Notes: generated by a model from the sequence alone, not told the origin. A stretch of DNA of 64,000 nt from Stutzerimonas stutzeri (GCF_002890915.1 NZ_POUT01000002.1:372001-436000), one strand, 5' to 3'. Shown: positions 38,556-48,208, counted from the first letter of the stretch. Program-made: numbers and translations.

Positions 38556-39038
38556 ATGCACGATCCGCTTTTCGACATCCCCTGCGTCACCATCGACGGG
38601 CAGCGCAAGACGCTCGCCGCCTATCCGGCCAAGGTGCTGTTGGTGGTCAATACCGCCAGCCAATGTGGTTTCACGCCGCAGTACAAGGGATTGGAGGAGC
38701 TGTGGCAGCGTTATGGCGAGCGCGGCCTGGTGGTGCTCGGTTTTCCCTGCAACCAGTTTGGCAAGCAGGAGCCGGACAGCGAGGAGCAGATCGCCGCGTT
38801 CTGCGAGCGCCGCTTCGGTGTCAGTTTTCCGTTGTTCGCCAAGGTCGAGGTCAACGGCGGGGACGCGCATCCGCTGTTCGTCGAGCTGAAGAAGCGCGCG
38901 CCGGGGCTGCTGGGCAGCAAGGCGATCAAGTGGAACTTCACCAAGTTTCTCATCGCCGAGCAGGGGCGCAAGGTGAAGCGCTATTCCTCCAGCACCGCGC
39001 CGCAGGCGCTTGCAGGCGAGATCGAAGCCCTGCTATGA
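38556..39038 (+). CDS. Glutathione peroxidase-family (thiol) peroxidase
   Basis: 160 aa from the ATG at 38556 (AAGGAG upstream). Catalytic Cys37 in NTASQCGFTPQY, Gln/Trp partners in GFPCNQFGKQEP and KWNFTKFLI. Reduces peroxides with thioredoxin or glutathione. 22 nt after msrB. Confidence 0.93.
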   Translation: MHDPLFDIPCVTIDGQRKTLAAYPAKVLLVVNTASQCGFTPQYKGLEELWQRYGERGLVVLGFPCNQFGKQEPDSEEQIAAFCERRFGVSFPLFAKVEVNGGDAHPLFVELKKRAPGLLGSKAIKWNFTKFLIAEQGRKVKRYSSSTAPQALAGEIEALL

Positions 39039-39152
39039 GTGGCGGCTGGTGCGCCCGCCACGCCGCTCCCCCCCCGGGATGATCGGCCCGCGTGTTCATT
39101 TTCGGTTCATGCCCGGCGTTGGCCGGGCTTTTCTTCGTATCTGGAGTCGTTC

Positions 39153-40058
39153 ATGGATGTCGAGCTGAAAGCCTTTCTGCAGCGTGCCGAGGGTCTGCTG
39201 GCGCGTATCGAACCGCTGCTGCCGGAGCAGCCCCCGGTCATCGACTGGGGGCGGGCCCTGGCCGCACGCTGGCAGCGCGATGCGCGCTCGGGCTATCTGG
39301 CGCCGCTCGAAGTCAGCCTCGACCTGAGCCTGGACGACCTGATCGGTGTCGACCGCCAACGTGATCTGCTGGCGGCCAACACCCGCCAGTTCGTCGACGG
39401 TCTACCGGCCAACCACACCTTGCTGTGGGGCGCGCGGGGTACCGGCAAGTCGTCGCTGATTCGTGCGCTGCTGGCCGAGTACGCGCCGTCCGGGCTGCGG
39501 CTGATCGAGATCGAGCGCGACCATCTGGCCGACCTGCCGCGGGTGGTCGAACAGCTCGTCGGCTTGCCGCAGGCGTTCGTGCTGTTCTGCGACGACCTGT
39601 CGTTCGAGGCCGGGGAGGGCGACTATCGCGTGCTCAAGAGCGTGCTCGACGGCTCGCTGGAGCGCGCACCGGAAAACGTGCTGCTGTACGCCACCTCGAA
39701 CCGCCGGCATCTGGTGCCGGAGCGCCAGAGCGACAACGAGAACTGGCAGATGGTCGACGGCGAACTGCATCCGAACGAAGCCGTGGAGGACAAGATCGCC
39801 CTGTCGGACCGCTTCGGCCTGTGGCTGTCGTTCTATCCCTTCAGCCAGCAGCATTACCTCAGCGTGGTGCGCCACTGGATCGCATCGCTGGCGCGGCGCG
39901 CCGGGTTGGAGTGGGGCTGGGACGAGGAACTGGAGAAGGATGCGATTCGCTGGGCTACCGGCCGCGGCAATCGCAACGGTCGTTGTGCTTATCAATATGC
40001 CCGCCAGTGGGTCGGTCGGCGCCTGCTGGAGGCGCATCGCCGAACGCCCGCGACCTGA
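39153..40058 (+). CDS. DUF815 AAA-type ATPase with altered 3' end
   Basis: 301 aa. Walker A GARGTGKSS at 93-101, Walker B VLFCDDLSFE, then ATSNRRHLVPE and RFGLWLSFYPFSQQHYLSVV. A predicted ATP-binding protein of unknown role. The last 100 bp lie in the first unit of a 276-bp tandem array. In units 2 and 3 the frame stops at LLEAYR or LLEVHR; here the stop TGA is CGA and adds RTPAT, a likely stop-loss extension. Confidence 0.88.
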   Translation: MDVELKAFLQRAEGLLARIEPLLPEQPPVIDWGRALAARWQRDARSGYLAPLEVSLDLSLDDLIGVDRQRDLLAANTRQFVDGLPANHTLLWGARGTGKSSLIRALLAEYAPSGLRLIEIERDHLADLPRVVEQLVGLPQAFVLFCDDLSFEAGEGDYRVLKSVLDGSLERAPENVLLYATSNRRHLVPERQSDNENWQMVDGELHPNEAVEDKIALSDRFGLWLSFYPFSQQHYLSVVRHWIASLARRAGLEWGWDEELEKDAIRWATGRGNRNGRCAYQYARQWVGRRLLEAHRRTPAT

Positions 40059-40786
40059 TTTTTCAGGCCTCGGGGCGGGCCAAAGGCAGCAGGCCCCACC
40101 GAACCCAGTGGAGGCGAGCCCTCGCGGCGATGCGGGCCACTGGCCTGCCAGAAGCTGAAAAGCATCGCCCCGAGGTCGGGCCTCCCACAAAAGCAGCCCG
40201 GCCCGCACCGGATCGGTGGGAGCGCGCCCTCGCCCGGCCGCGGCAATCGCAACGGCCGTTGTGCTTATCAATATGCCCGCCAGTGGGTCGGTCGGCGCCT
40301 GCTGGAGGCGTATCGCTGAACGCCCGCGACCTGATTATTCAGGCCTCGGGGCGGGCCAAAGGCAGCAGGCCCCACCGAACCCAGTGGAGGCGAGCCCTCG
40401 CGGCGATGCAGGCCACTGGCCTGCCAGAAGCTGAAAAGCATCGCCCCGAGGTCGGGCCTCCCACAAAAGCAGCCCGGCCCGCACCGGATCGGTGGGAGCG
40501 CGCCCTCGCCCGGCCGCGGCAATCGCAACGGCCGTTGTGCTTATCAATATGCCCGCCAGTGGGTCGGTCGGCGCCTGCTGGAGGTGCATCGCTGAGCGCC
40601 CGCGACCTGATTTTTCAGGCCTCGGGGCGGGCCAAAGGCAGCAGGCCCCACCCGAACCCAAGGCGCGCCCTCGCGGCGATGCAGGCCACTGGCCTGCCAG
40701 AAGCTGAGAAGCATCGCCCCGAGGTCGGGCCTCCCACAAAAGCAGCCCAGCCTGTACCGGATCGGTGGGGGGCGCCCTCGCGGCGA
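39959..40786 (+). repeat. Three-copy 276-bp tandem array: gene 3' end plus REP pair
   Basis: Units start at 39959, 40235 and 40511. Each has about 100 bp of the ATPase 3' coding end followed by about 175 bp of REP-like palindromic sequence (GGGCCTCCCACAAAAGC and related arms). Unit 3 has a small internal deletion near 40648, and is followed by another REP half to about 40815. The 40059-40819 interval holds no separate gene. Confidence 0.92.
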
Positions 40787-40819
40787 TGCGGGCCGCAGGC
40801 CTGCCGGGTAAGCCGCTAC

Positions 40820-41497
40820 TCAGGCAGTGGCGGCCTTGCCCATTTCCTGCAGCTTGGCATTCATTCGCTGTTCCCCTGGCAACAGGCTGGCAACCGAGGG
40901 GCGTACGAGGATGCGCTGGTAGTGGGCTGCCAGCGCGGGCCAGCGCCGAGCGTCGACCTGCTCGCCGCCGTGTGCCATGTTGATCAGCTGGGAGGTGATG
41001 GCGATGTCCGCCATGGACAGCTCATCGCCGACGAAGTATTCCTGCTGCCCCAGTTGTGCTTCGAGGTAATCGAAGTGCGCCGGCAATTTCTCCTCCAGCG
41101 CTGCGCGCACGGCTTCTTCGTTGCAGGGGTGGCCTGCGGAAGGCTTGAGGATGCGATTGCGGAAGATGGTGAAGGTGGTCAGCGGCGCCAGCTCGTAGTC
41201 CGCGTATTTTTCCAGCCAGCGGACGCGTCCGCGTTGCCGTGCTTCTTCGGCATAGAGGGCCGGCGTTTCGGCATAGGCTTCTTCGAGGTACTGGCAGATC
41301 ACGCTGGAGTCGGCGAGGGTGCAATCATCGTCCTTGAACGCCGGGATGCGGCCGAGCGGGTTCAATTGCAGGTACCACTCCGGTGGCGTGAAGGGCATGA
41401 CGGTTTCGAGTTGATACTCAAGGCCTTTCTCGAGCAGGCACAGGCGCACCTTGCGTACGAAAGGGGAAAGGGGCACGCCATAAACGGTCAGGCTCAT
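40820..41497 (-). CDS. Glutathione S-transferase
   Basis: 225 aa from the ATG at 41497. N-terminal thioredoxin-like half (SLTVYGVPLSPFVRKVRLCLLEKGLEY, NPLGRIPAFKDDD, ADSSVICQYLEE) and helical C-terminal half with YFVGDELSMADIAI. Substrate unknown. Its 3' end abuts the REP array. Confidence 0.9.
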   Translation of the reverse strand: MSLTVYGVPLSPFVRKVRLCLLEKGLEYQLETVMPFTPPEWYLQLNPLGRIPAFKDDDCTLADSSVICQYLEEAYAETPALYAEEARQRGRVRWLEKYADYELAPLTTFTIFRNRILKPSAGHPCNEEAVRAALEEKLPAHFDYLEAQLGQQEYFVGDELSMADIAITSQLINMAHGGEQVDARRWPALAAHYQRILVRPSVASLLPGEQRMNAKLQEMGKAATA

Positions 41498-41558
41498 TGT
41501 TGTTCTCCGCCGGGACAGTTGGTTGCAGCCGGAGCCGGATGGCCCCGGTATCGTCACG

Positions 41559-42326
41559 TCAGTAGACGTTCTTCTTCTTCCACAAGTCTTCGTCGTCGAA
41601 GGCCTTCATGCCTTCGGTCAGCTCGCTGGGTTCTTCGACTTGCGGCCGCTCGTTTTTCAGCACCAGGCTGTTGGCATGATCCAGCAGGGCCTGGAGCTGC
41701 TTCAACTGCGCCTGGTAGTTGGCGGGCGCAGCCTGTTTGCGGATGTGCTGGATGCCGCGCTCGAAGGCCAGGCGCGCACGTTGTGGCAGGTTCTGCTGCA
41801 ATGCCTGCCTGCCCAGGCTGGTGAAGAACTCGATATGCAGTATCGCCAGCATGCGCTGGATGTCCTGGAGCCAGCGCTTGGCCTCGGCTTGTTGCAGCTG
41901 ACCGTCCTTGGTGGCGCGAACGATCTGCGCATGCAGATCCTCCAGCATGAAGCGGGCTTCCTTGGCCTGCGCTTCGGTAAGGATCTGGCGTGGCGGGTTG
42001 CGCACCTCGATCGCTTCGCCTTTGGCCAGCCCGGTGCGCAAGGCGTGGATGCGCGCTGCCAGTTTGTCGTTGCCCTTGTCGAGCGGCAGCAGACGTTCGC
42101 TCAGGTTCAGTTCGAGCCCGGTGAGCAACAGCTTGAGGGCGGGAGTCATCATCTGGCCGGGAAGGCCGTCCGACAGCTCGGCACAGCGTCGGCAGCGATC
42201 ATTGAGATCCGCACGCCGGCGGGCCTTTTCCAGGTTGTTCTTTTCGACGATCTGGATGGTGTAGACGATGATGACCAGGAGGAACACACCGGCCAGGATC
42301 AATCCTGTGATCATAAGTGGAGACAC
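41559..42326 (-). CDS. Membrane-anchored helical protein of unknown function
   Basis: 255 aa. One N-terminal helix (about 5-25), then a charged helical body with TPR-like spacing (FFTSLGRQALQQNLPQRARLAFERGIQHIRK). Another in-frame ATG 4 codons in (MITGLIL) is possible. Conserved beside the GST and tRNA genes in Pseudomonas; no role known. Confidence 0.75.
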   Translation of the reverse strand: MSPLMITGLILAGVFLLVIIVYTIQIVEKNNLEKARRRADLNDRCRRCAELSDGLPGQMMTPALKLLLTGLELNLSERLLPLDKGNDKLAARIHALRTGLAKGEAIEVRNPPRQILTEAQAKEARFMLEDLHAQIVRATKDGQLQQAEAKRWLQDIQRMLAILHIEFFTSLGRQALQQNLPQRARLAFERGIQHIRKQAAPANYQAQLKQLQALLDHANSLVLKNERPQVEEPSELTEGMKAFDDEDLWKKKNVY

Positions 42327-42439
42327 TCACTGTACCTCTCGAGCCGCTGGTTTTGGCCTGAGTGTAGTGGCTCGACCGTTCGACCGATAGCTCTGTCCGC
42401 CGCCGGCGAGCGCGTGCAAAACTTTTTTCGAATCAATGC

Positions 42440-42468
42440 TTGACGGCTCCCGAAGGCCTCCATAGAAT
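42440..42468 (+). promoter_or_regulatory. Sigma-70 promoter for the tRNA pair
   Basis: TTGACG (42440-42445), 17-bp spacer, TAGAAT (42463-42468), then a GC-rich discriminator (GCGCGCC), as expected of stringently controlled stable-RNA promoters. 72 bp before tRNA-Glu. Confidence 0.8.
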
Positions 42469-42540
42469 GCGCGCCACTTGCAGCGTGAAGCACAAAGCGA
42501 AACGCTGGAAGCCGGAAGAAAGCTGTAGTTTCCGGGCAGC

Positions 42541-42616
42541 GTCCCCTTCGTCTAGTGGCCTAGGACACCGCCCTTTCACGGCGGTAACAGGGGTTCGAGT
42601 CCCCTAGGGGACGCCA
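42541..42616 (+). tRNA. tRNA-Glu (anticodon TTC)
   Basis: 76 nt with encoded CCA. Acceptor GTCCCCT pairs with AGGGGAC; anticodon loop CTTTCAC; T-loop GTTCGAGTC. Followed 6 nt later by tRNA-Gly. Confidence 0.97.
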
Positions 42617-42622
42617 ATATTT

Positions 42623-42698
<76 letters not shown>

Positions 42699-42740
42699 AA
42701 TGTCGGTTTGCAGACCTTTATCGAGGTTTGCGAATCATCG

Positions 42741-42766
42741 AAAAAAGGACCGAAAGGTCCTTTTTT
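42741..42766 (+). terminator. Terminator after the tRNA pair
   Basis: A-run, GGACC/GGTCC stem with a GAAA loop, then TTTTTT. A classical intrinsic terminator that works on either strand. Confidence 0.92.
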
Positions 42767-42915
42767 CGTTTTTCCTTATTTGATTTGCTTCCCCCGTTCC
42801 CGACAGCCCTACTACCTGCCATCGTCTGCGGCCTCGTGTTCGTTTTCCACGATATGGCTGAAGAGTCGCCGTCTCCTTCAGGAAAACGCATTCTATCGGA
42901 CGCGTCCCTTGCCGC

Positions 42916-44574
42916 TCAGGGGGCGATTTTCCGCTTCACGGCGCCGGCCAGCGAAGGGGGAAGGTTGGGCAGGGCGCGCAGCAGCCAGGGCAGCAGCCTG
43001 CGCTTGGTGGCGTTCAGGGCCTCTGGAACCAGCGCCTCGATCAGGTGCGGACCCGGGTTGGCCAGGGCGTATTCCATGGCCTGCAGCAATTCCTCGGCAG
43101 TCTCCACGCGCACGGCGTGAACGCCCATGCCCTGGGCCAGGCGGGAAAAATTCAACACCGGATCGCTGAGATCCAGCTGTGACCTGGCCTTCGGCCCGGC
43201 CTCTTCGGCCCCGACCCGCTCCAGCTCGACATTGAGCACCGAGTAGGACGCGTTGTTGAAGATGATCGAGGTGACATCGAGCCGCTCCCGAGCCATGGTC
43301 CAGAGCGCCTGGAAGGTGTACATCGCGGAACCGTCGCCGATCAGTGCCAGCACCGGGCGATCGGGGCAAGCGATGGCCGCGCCGACGGCGTTGGGCAGCC
43401 CTTGGCCGATGGCGCCGCCGGTCAGGGTGAGCAGGTCGTGCCTCGGGACGCCGGCGGTCAGGGCCGAGAGCATCAGCCCCGAGGTGATGGCTTCGTCGAT
43501 CAGAATTGCATTTTCCGGCAGCAGATGGCCCAGGGCCTTGCACACCTTGGCGGCCGTGAGTTTGCCGCGCGGGCGGTTGGGGCGTAGGGCAGGTTGCAAC
43601 AGGGGCTGGGCCTGTTCCGCGCCGAGCGCGGCGCAGAGCTTTTCCAGACTGGCGGTGGTGTCCTCGGCCGGGCTGGCGAGGACGTGCAGGTTGCAGCCGT
43701 CGGGAACCAGGTCGCTCCGCTTGCCCGGATAGGCGAAGAAGGACACCGGCGCCTTGGCGTCCACCAGGATCAATTCCTCGATTTGCCCCAGCTGCACTCC
43801 GGCCATTTCCGCCATGTAGGCGATGCGCTCGACCGCCGGCAGGCCGGCCCCGCGTTGCAGGCGGGTGGGGAAGACCTCGGCCAGCAGCCTGACGCCGCAA
43901 TGCGCCGCGATACGCGCGGCGGCCAGCAGGTCCGCTTCGCGCAGCGCGCGCCCGCCCAGCAGGAGCGCGGTCTTGCGCCCCGAGCGGATCGCCTCGGCGA
44001 TGGCCGCCACGCGGGCGTCATCGGCGCATTCGGGGGCCGGCGCCGGTGGCGGTGGGCAGGGCATGCCGCCGTCGCCCCAGGAGACATCCGCCGGCAGGAT
44101 CAGCGTGGCGACCCGTCCCGGATAGCCGCGGGCGGCGGCAATGGCGTCGACCGCGTCCTGGCACAGCTGTGCGGTGCTTTCGGAGGTGCGCACGAAGTCC
44201 GGGGAAACGTTGCGCGCCACGGACTCGATATCCGACTGCAGCTGGGCGTCGTAGCGGGTGTGGTAGGTCGCATGATCGCCGACGATGTTGACCACGGGAA
44301 CCTTGCCCTTGCGTGCGTTGTGCAGGTTGGCCAGGCCATTGCCCAGGCCGCAGCCCAGATGCAGCAGGGTGGCGGCCGGTTTGCCGGCCATGCGCGCGTA
44401 GCCATCGGCCGCGCCGGTGGCCACGCCCTCGAACAGCGCCAGCACGGCGCGCATGCGCGGCTCGCTGTCGAGCGCGGCGACGAAGTGCATTTCGCTCGTG
44501 CCCGGGTTGCTGAAGCAGACTTCGATGCCGGCATCGGCCAGGGTTTTCATCAGGGCTTGGGCGCCATTGGCCAT
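42916..44574 (-). CDS. ThDP-dependent acetolactate synthase/benzoylformate decarboxylase-like enzyme
   Basis: 552 aa. N-terminal Pyr domain with catalytic Glu in LFEGVATGAADGYARM, middle domain, and C-terminal PP domain with the ThDP motif GDGSAMYTF ... FNN. Probably a 2-oxoacid decarboxylase or synthase; lacks a paired regulatory subunit. Lies 32 nt downstream of an FAD dehydrogenase gene, forming a two-gene unit under a divergent AraC regulator. Substrate unknown. Confidence 0.8.
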   Translation of the reverse strand: MANGAQALMKTLADAGIEVCFSNPGTSEMHFVAALDSEPRMRAVLALFEGVATGAADGYARMAGKPAATLLHLGCGLGNGLANLHNARKGKVPVVNIVGDHATYHTRYDAQLQSDIESVARNVSPDFVRTSESTAQLCQDAVDAIAAARGYPGRVATLILPADVSWGDGGMPCPPPPAPAPECADDARVAAIAEAIRSGRKTALLLGGRALREADLLAAARIAAHCGVRLLAEVFPTRLQRGAGLPAVERIAYMAEMAGVQLGQIEELILVDAKAPVSFFAYPGKRSDLVPDGCNLHVLASPAEDTTASLEKLCAALGAEQAQPLLQPALRPNRPRGKLTAAKVCKALGHLLPENAILIDEAITSGLMLSALTAGVPRHDLLTLTGGAIGQGLPNAVGAAIACPDRPVLALIGDGSAMYTFQALWTMARERLDVTSIIFNNASYSVLNVELERVGAEEAGPKARSQLDLSDPVLNFSRLAQGMGVHAVRVETAEELLQAMEYALANPGPHLIEALVPEALNATKRRLLPWLLRALPNLPPSLAGAVKRKIAP

Positions 44575-44606
44575 GGCGGTTCTCCTTTTTTATTGGGTCT
44601 TGTCGG

Positions 44607-46220
44607 TCAGCCGATGTCGATCGAGCGGGCGGCGGCGCGCGCGGTGAGTACGCAGCCGGGCAGGAAGGTGCCTTCCAGCGAGCGCTTGCCACTGGCACCG
44701 CCACCGCCGAAGCCGGCGGCTTCGCCCACGCAGTAGAGCCCGTCGATAGGACGCCCGGCGATATCCAGGGCCCGGCTGTGCAGGTCGGTGCGCAGTCCGC
44801 CCAGGCTCTTGCGGGTGATCAGCTGGACCTGGATGGCGATGAACGGCCCGGCGCCGGGCTTCTGCAGGGGCGCCGGCTTGCACGTGCGCAGGCGGTCCGG
44901 CCCCCATTGCCGTGCGTGCAGGATGCGCCGCAGCTGCTCGTCGTTGTGCAGCCGCGCGCCGCGGACGAAATTGGCATCGAAGGCATCCGCGGTGGCCTGC
45001 AGCACGGCGGGATCGACGTCCAGCGAGCAGGTCAGCGCGTTCATCTTCGCCGCCAGCCCGGCCAGGGTTTCGTCCACCAGGAAATGCGGGCTTTCCCGCT
45101 GCATCTGGCGTACGAGGCGGTGATTGCCCAGCAGGGTTTCCTTGAGGAAGCCGGGAAACTGCATGTCGCGAATGCGCAGGTTGTGTTCGGCCCCGGACAG
45201 GGCGAATTCCTTGGCCGCGATCCGCCAGTTGAGCAGATGCCAGGTCCAGGGTTTTTCCTGCTCCGCCACCCGCTGACACAACCAGTGGGTGTCGAAGCCG
45301 GTGACCAGCGGTTCGGGGCCGATGCGCCGACCGCGGTGATCGAGCCACAGGGCGGATTTGCAGGGGATGGTGGAAAGCCCGTGCCCGGCGAAATGTGGGT
45401 AGGGGTGGGGGAAGCCGGCGGCATAGTTCCACATCTCGCCGGCATGGCTGATCTGCCCGCCCAGCTCGTTGGCCACCCACCGATGAAGCCGGCCATCGGC
45501 GAAGGGGTGCGCGCCATTGAGCATGCCGGCCGGCATCGGCCGGTCCTTGGGCCAGTTGGCGCGTACCTGCTCGTGGCTGCCGTTGATACCGCCCATGGCG
45601 AGCACCACTACCGGCGCCTGCAGACGTACCTGAGCGCCGCTCCGCTCGCAGATCGCCGTGGCGCCATCGATCCGTCCGGCCTGGCGGTCGAGCCCGATGA
45701 TGCGGTGCTGGTGCAGCAGTTGCAGGCGACCGCCGCTGTCGGCGGCGTGCAGGGCGGCGATCAGGCGCCGCACGAGTTCGCGGCCGGTGCCCCAGACGAT
45801 GTGATAGCGCGGCAGGCTGTTGCCCTCGCCGTAACGGCCGCGTTCCACCCAGTTCACCGCGGGCATGAATTTCACGCCCAGTTCCAGCAACCAGTCGTGG
45901 ACCTCGGCACGGCTGCGTTCGACATAGTAGCGGGCCCACTGCCGCGCGTGCTCGTCATCCGGTGCGAGTTCGCCGAAGCGCAGCCAGTCGCGCAGCGCCG
46001 TTTCCGGCGTGTCCGGAATCTTCATCCGCGCCTGCAGGGGCGTGCCGACCAAGGTCATGCCGCCGAACGCCCACAAGGCCAGGCCCCCTAGGCGTTCGGG
46101 CGTGTCGCGGTCGACCAGGGTCACGCACTTGCCTGCGCGCAGGGCTTCGAGGGCGGTGACGAGACCGGCCAGGCCGCCCCCCGCCACCAGTACGTCGGAT
46201 TGCACGGTTGCCGTGGTCAA
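44607..46220 (-). CDS. FAD-binding dehydrogenase (FAD_binding_2, ketosteroid-dehydrogenase-like)
   Basis: 537 aa from the TTG at 46220, which has AAGGAGAA upstream. FAD site VLVAGGGLAGLVTALEALRAGKCVTLVD at the start and GLYCVGEAAGFGGGGASGKRSLEGTFLPGCVLTAR at the end. Related to fumarate reductase/ketosteroid dehydrogenase flavoproteins. Substrate unknown; paired with the ThDP enzyme. Confidence 0.8.
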   Translation of the reverse strand: MTTATVQSDVLVAGGGLAGLVTALEALRAGKCVTLVDRDTPERLGGLALWAFGGMTLVGTPLQARMKIPDTPETALRDWLRFGELAPDDEHARQWARYYVERSRAEVHDWLLELGVKFMPAVNWVERGRYGEGNSLPRYHIVWGTGRELVRRLIAALHAADSGGRLQLLHQHRIIGLDRQAGRIDGATAICERSGAQVRLQAPVVVLAMGGINGSHEQVRANWPKDRPMPAGMLNGAHPFADGRLHRWVANELGGQISHAGEMWNYAAGFPHPYPHFAGHGLSTIPCKSALWLDHRGRRIGPEPLVTGFDTHWLCQRVAEQEKPWTWHLLNWRIAAKEFALSGAEHNLRIRDMQFPGFLKETLLGNHRLVRQMQRESPHFLVDETLAGLAAKMNALTCSLDVDPAVLQATADAFDANFVRGARLHNDEQLRRILHARQWGPDRLRTCKPAPLQKPGAGPFIAIQVQLITRKSLGGLRTDLHSRALDIAGRPIDGLYCVGEAAGFGGGGASGKRSLEGTFLPGCVLTARAAARSIDIG

Positions 46221-46297
46221 CGGGATTCTCCTTGTGCATGCGGGCGTATGCTTCGCCCGTCTTGTAGAGCTGAACCATAGCCGCATACCATCGCGCC

Positions 46298-47335
46298 ATG
46301 ATTGACCCAGGAGGCCACGGAAGATTGACTTTGCAGGCCAGCGTTTCCATGAGTTGGGTGAATACCGTCCTGCTGGCGGCCCAACGCCAGGGTGTGGAGA
46401 CCGCCACCCTGCTGGCGGCCGCGGGCATGGCCGAAGCCGAGTTGCAGCGGGAGCGCTGGCCGATCGATCACATCACCCGGCTGTGGTGGGCCGCCGCGCG
46501 GCTCACCGCGGACCCCGGCTTCGGCCTGAAGGTCGGCAGGCTGGCGGTGCCGGCCGGACTGAATCTGGTGGGTTTCATGCTGCAATCAGCGCCGACGCTG
46601 CGCGAGTCCATCGCGGTGGTGCTGAAGTACCAGCGCCTGGTCAGCGACGGCGGGCGCTTGCAGATGATCGCCGGAAGCGGAGCGAGTTGGCTGGTCTATC
46701 ACCCCCGGCAAGGAGAGCTGCCCTTCAGCCCGCACCAGATCGAGGCGGTGTTGGCTGCGGTGATGGCCATCGCGCACTGGCTTACGGGAGCGCTCGTGCA
46801 GCCCCTGAAAGTGCAGTTCAACCAACCGGCGCTGGGGCCTTCCGAGGGCTACCAGGCGGTCTTTGCCTGCCCGGTCGAGTTCGAGCAGGCCTTCAGCGGG
46901 TTGCTGCTGGACAATGCGATCCTGGATACGCCGCTGCCACAGGCCGACGCGCAACTGGCCAGGCTGCATCAGCAGCATGCGACCGCACGCCTGGCGGCGC
47001 TTTCCCCGGTCGACACCCTGGTGCAGGATCTACGCCGCTGGATCGCCTCGCGGATGCATGGCCAGGTGCCCAGCCGGACCGAGGCCGCACAGGCCTTCGG
47101 CCTGAGTTCGCGGACCCTGGCGCGACGGCTGCAGGCCCAGCAGTCGGATTTCTCGAGGTTGGTGGACGAGGTCCGGCATGAAGCCGCCCTGCATGCGCTG
47201 ACGCATGGCGAACATTCGCTTGCCGATATCGGCCAGTCCCTGGGCTTCGCGGAACCGAGCACCTTCTGGCGCGCCTTCAAGCGTTGGACGGGGCGCACAC
47301 CGGCCCAGTGGCGGCGGGAGCGGGGTGGGGATTAG
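46298..47335 (+). CDS. AraC-family transcription regulator
   Basis: 345 aa. N-terminal arabinose-binding-like domain (PF12625 type: TLLAAAGMAEAELQRERWPIDHITRLWWAAARLTADPGFGLKVGRL) and a C-terminal pair of helix-turn-helix motifs (SRTEAAQAFGLSSRTLARRLQ; SLADIGQSLGFAEPSTFWRAFKRWTGRTP). It diverges from the FAD/ThDP pair across 77 bp and likely controls it. Confidence 0.88.
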   Translation: MIDPGGHGRLTLQASVSMSWVNTVLLAAQRQGVETATLLAAAGMAEAELQRERWPIDHITRLWWAAARLTADPGFGLKVGRLAVPAGLNLVGFMLQSAPTLRESIAVVLKYQRLVSDGGRLQMIAGSGASWLVYHPRQGELPFSPHQIEAVLAAVMAIAHWLTGALVQPLKVQFNQPALGPSEGYQAVFACPVEFEQAFSGLLLDNAILDTPLPQADAQLARLHQQHATARLAALSPVDTLVQDLRRWIASRMHGQVPSRTEAAQAFGLSSRTLARRLQAQQSDFSRLVDEVRHEAALHALTHGEHSLADIGQSLGFAEPSTFWRAFKRWTGRTPAQWRRERGGD

Positions 47336-47356
47336 CGTCAGCCGGAACACCTCTCC

Positions 47357-47422
47357 GTAGGAGCGAGCTTGCTCGCGATCAGGGTGTCTGGCGTGTCCCA
47401 TCGCCGGCAAGCCGGCTCCTAC
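47357..47422. repeat. Pair of inverted REP elements
   Basis: GTAGGAGCGAGCTTGCTCGCG (from 47357) and its partner ending CCGGCTCCTAC (47422) face each other across 22 bp. This is the common Pseudomonas REP doublet, lying between convergent araC-type and tetR genes. Confidence 0.85.
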
Positions 47423-47483
47423 ACGGAGCTTTTGCGTAGAGCGCGAACCTCGCTACCCAGAGCCATGGGTGCTTCGATCGAAA

Positions 47484-48134
47484 CTAGGCCATCGGCGCGT
47501 ACAGGCGCTGCAGCAGCTCCTGAACGGCGTTGCGTGCCTGCTCGGTGACGTAGCCGCTCTCCAGCGCCAGGATCTGGTATACGCCGCGGCGCATCAGCTC
47601 CTCGCTGATGTCGCCGGGGCTGTCGCGGACGGAGCAGAGGAAGCGCGCCCAGGAGGTGAGGACGATCCAGCTGTTGAGCGCCAGCGCTTCGATCTGCCGC
47701 TCGTCCATGGCCAGGATGCCGGCGGCGACGAAGCCGCGATAGATATCCTCCGCGGCGCGCAGACAGCGCTGGGCAAAGGTCCGGTAGCGCCCGGCCAGCT
47801 CGCTGTCGCTTTCCAGCAGATGTTCCAGGTCGCGGTGCAGGAAGCGGTAGTGCCACATGGCTGCCAGCAGCGCTTCCAGGTAGAAGGTCTTGTCCGCCAG
47901 CGTCAAGGCGCGGCCCTCGGGCAGACGCAGGAAGGCGCCGACCCGATCCTCGTACTGGGCGAACAGCTCGGCGACGATCGCCTGCTTGTTGCGGAAGTGG
48001 TAGTACAGGTTGCCCGGCGAGATGCCCAGGTGGGCGGCGATGTGATTGGTGGTCACGCTGCGCTCGCCCTGGCTATTGAACAGCTCCAGGCTGGCTTCGA
48101 CGATGCGTACGCGGGTCTTGTTCTTCGGGGCCAT
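47484..48134 (-). CDS. TetR-family repressor
   Basis: 216 aa from the ATG at 48134. N-terminal helix-turn-helix (RIVEASLELFNSQGERSVTTNHIAAHLGISPGNLYYHFRNKQAI); ligand domain of unknown specificity. It diverges from the aldehyde dehydrogenase gene, whose promoter holds a matching palindrome, so it probably represses that gene and itself. Confidence 0.88.
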   Translation of the reverse strand: MAPKNKTRVRIVEASLELFNSQGERSVTTNHIAAHLGISPGNLYYHFRNKQAIVAELFAQYEDRVGAFLRLPEGRALTLADKTFYLEALLAAMWHYRFLHRDLEHLLESDSELAGRYRTFAQRCLRAAEDIYRGFVAAGILAMDERQIEALALNSWIVLTSWARFLCSVRDSPGDISEELMRRGVYQILALESGYVTEQARNAVQELLQRLYAPMA

Positions 48135-48208
48135 GGTTCGGTTCAACACGCGGGAAAGGGGCGAAAGTACAGGGAAGCATCCAGCCTGACGACCGCCACA
48201 CATCTCGT

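Noticed and set aside
39425..41824. 799-aa plus-strand frame through the tandem array
   Set aside because: Runs in a shadow frame of the ATPase, then through REP repeats and the antisense of GST; an artefact of the 276-bp unit being a multiple of three.
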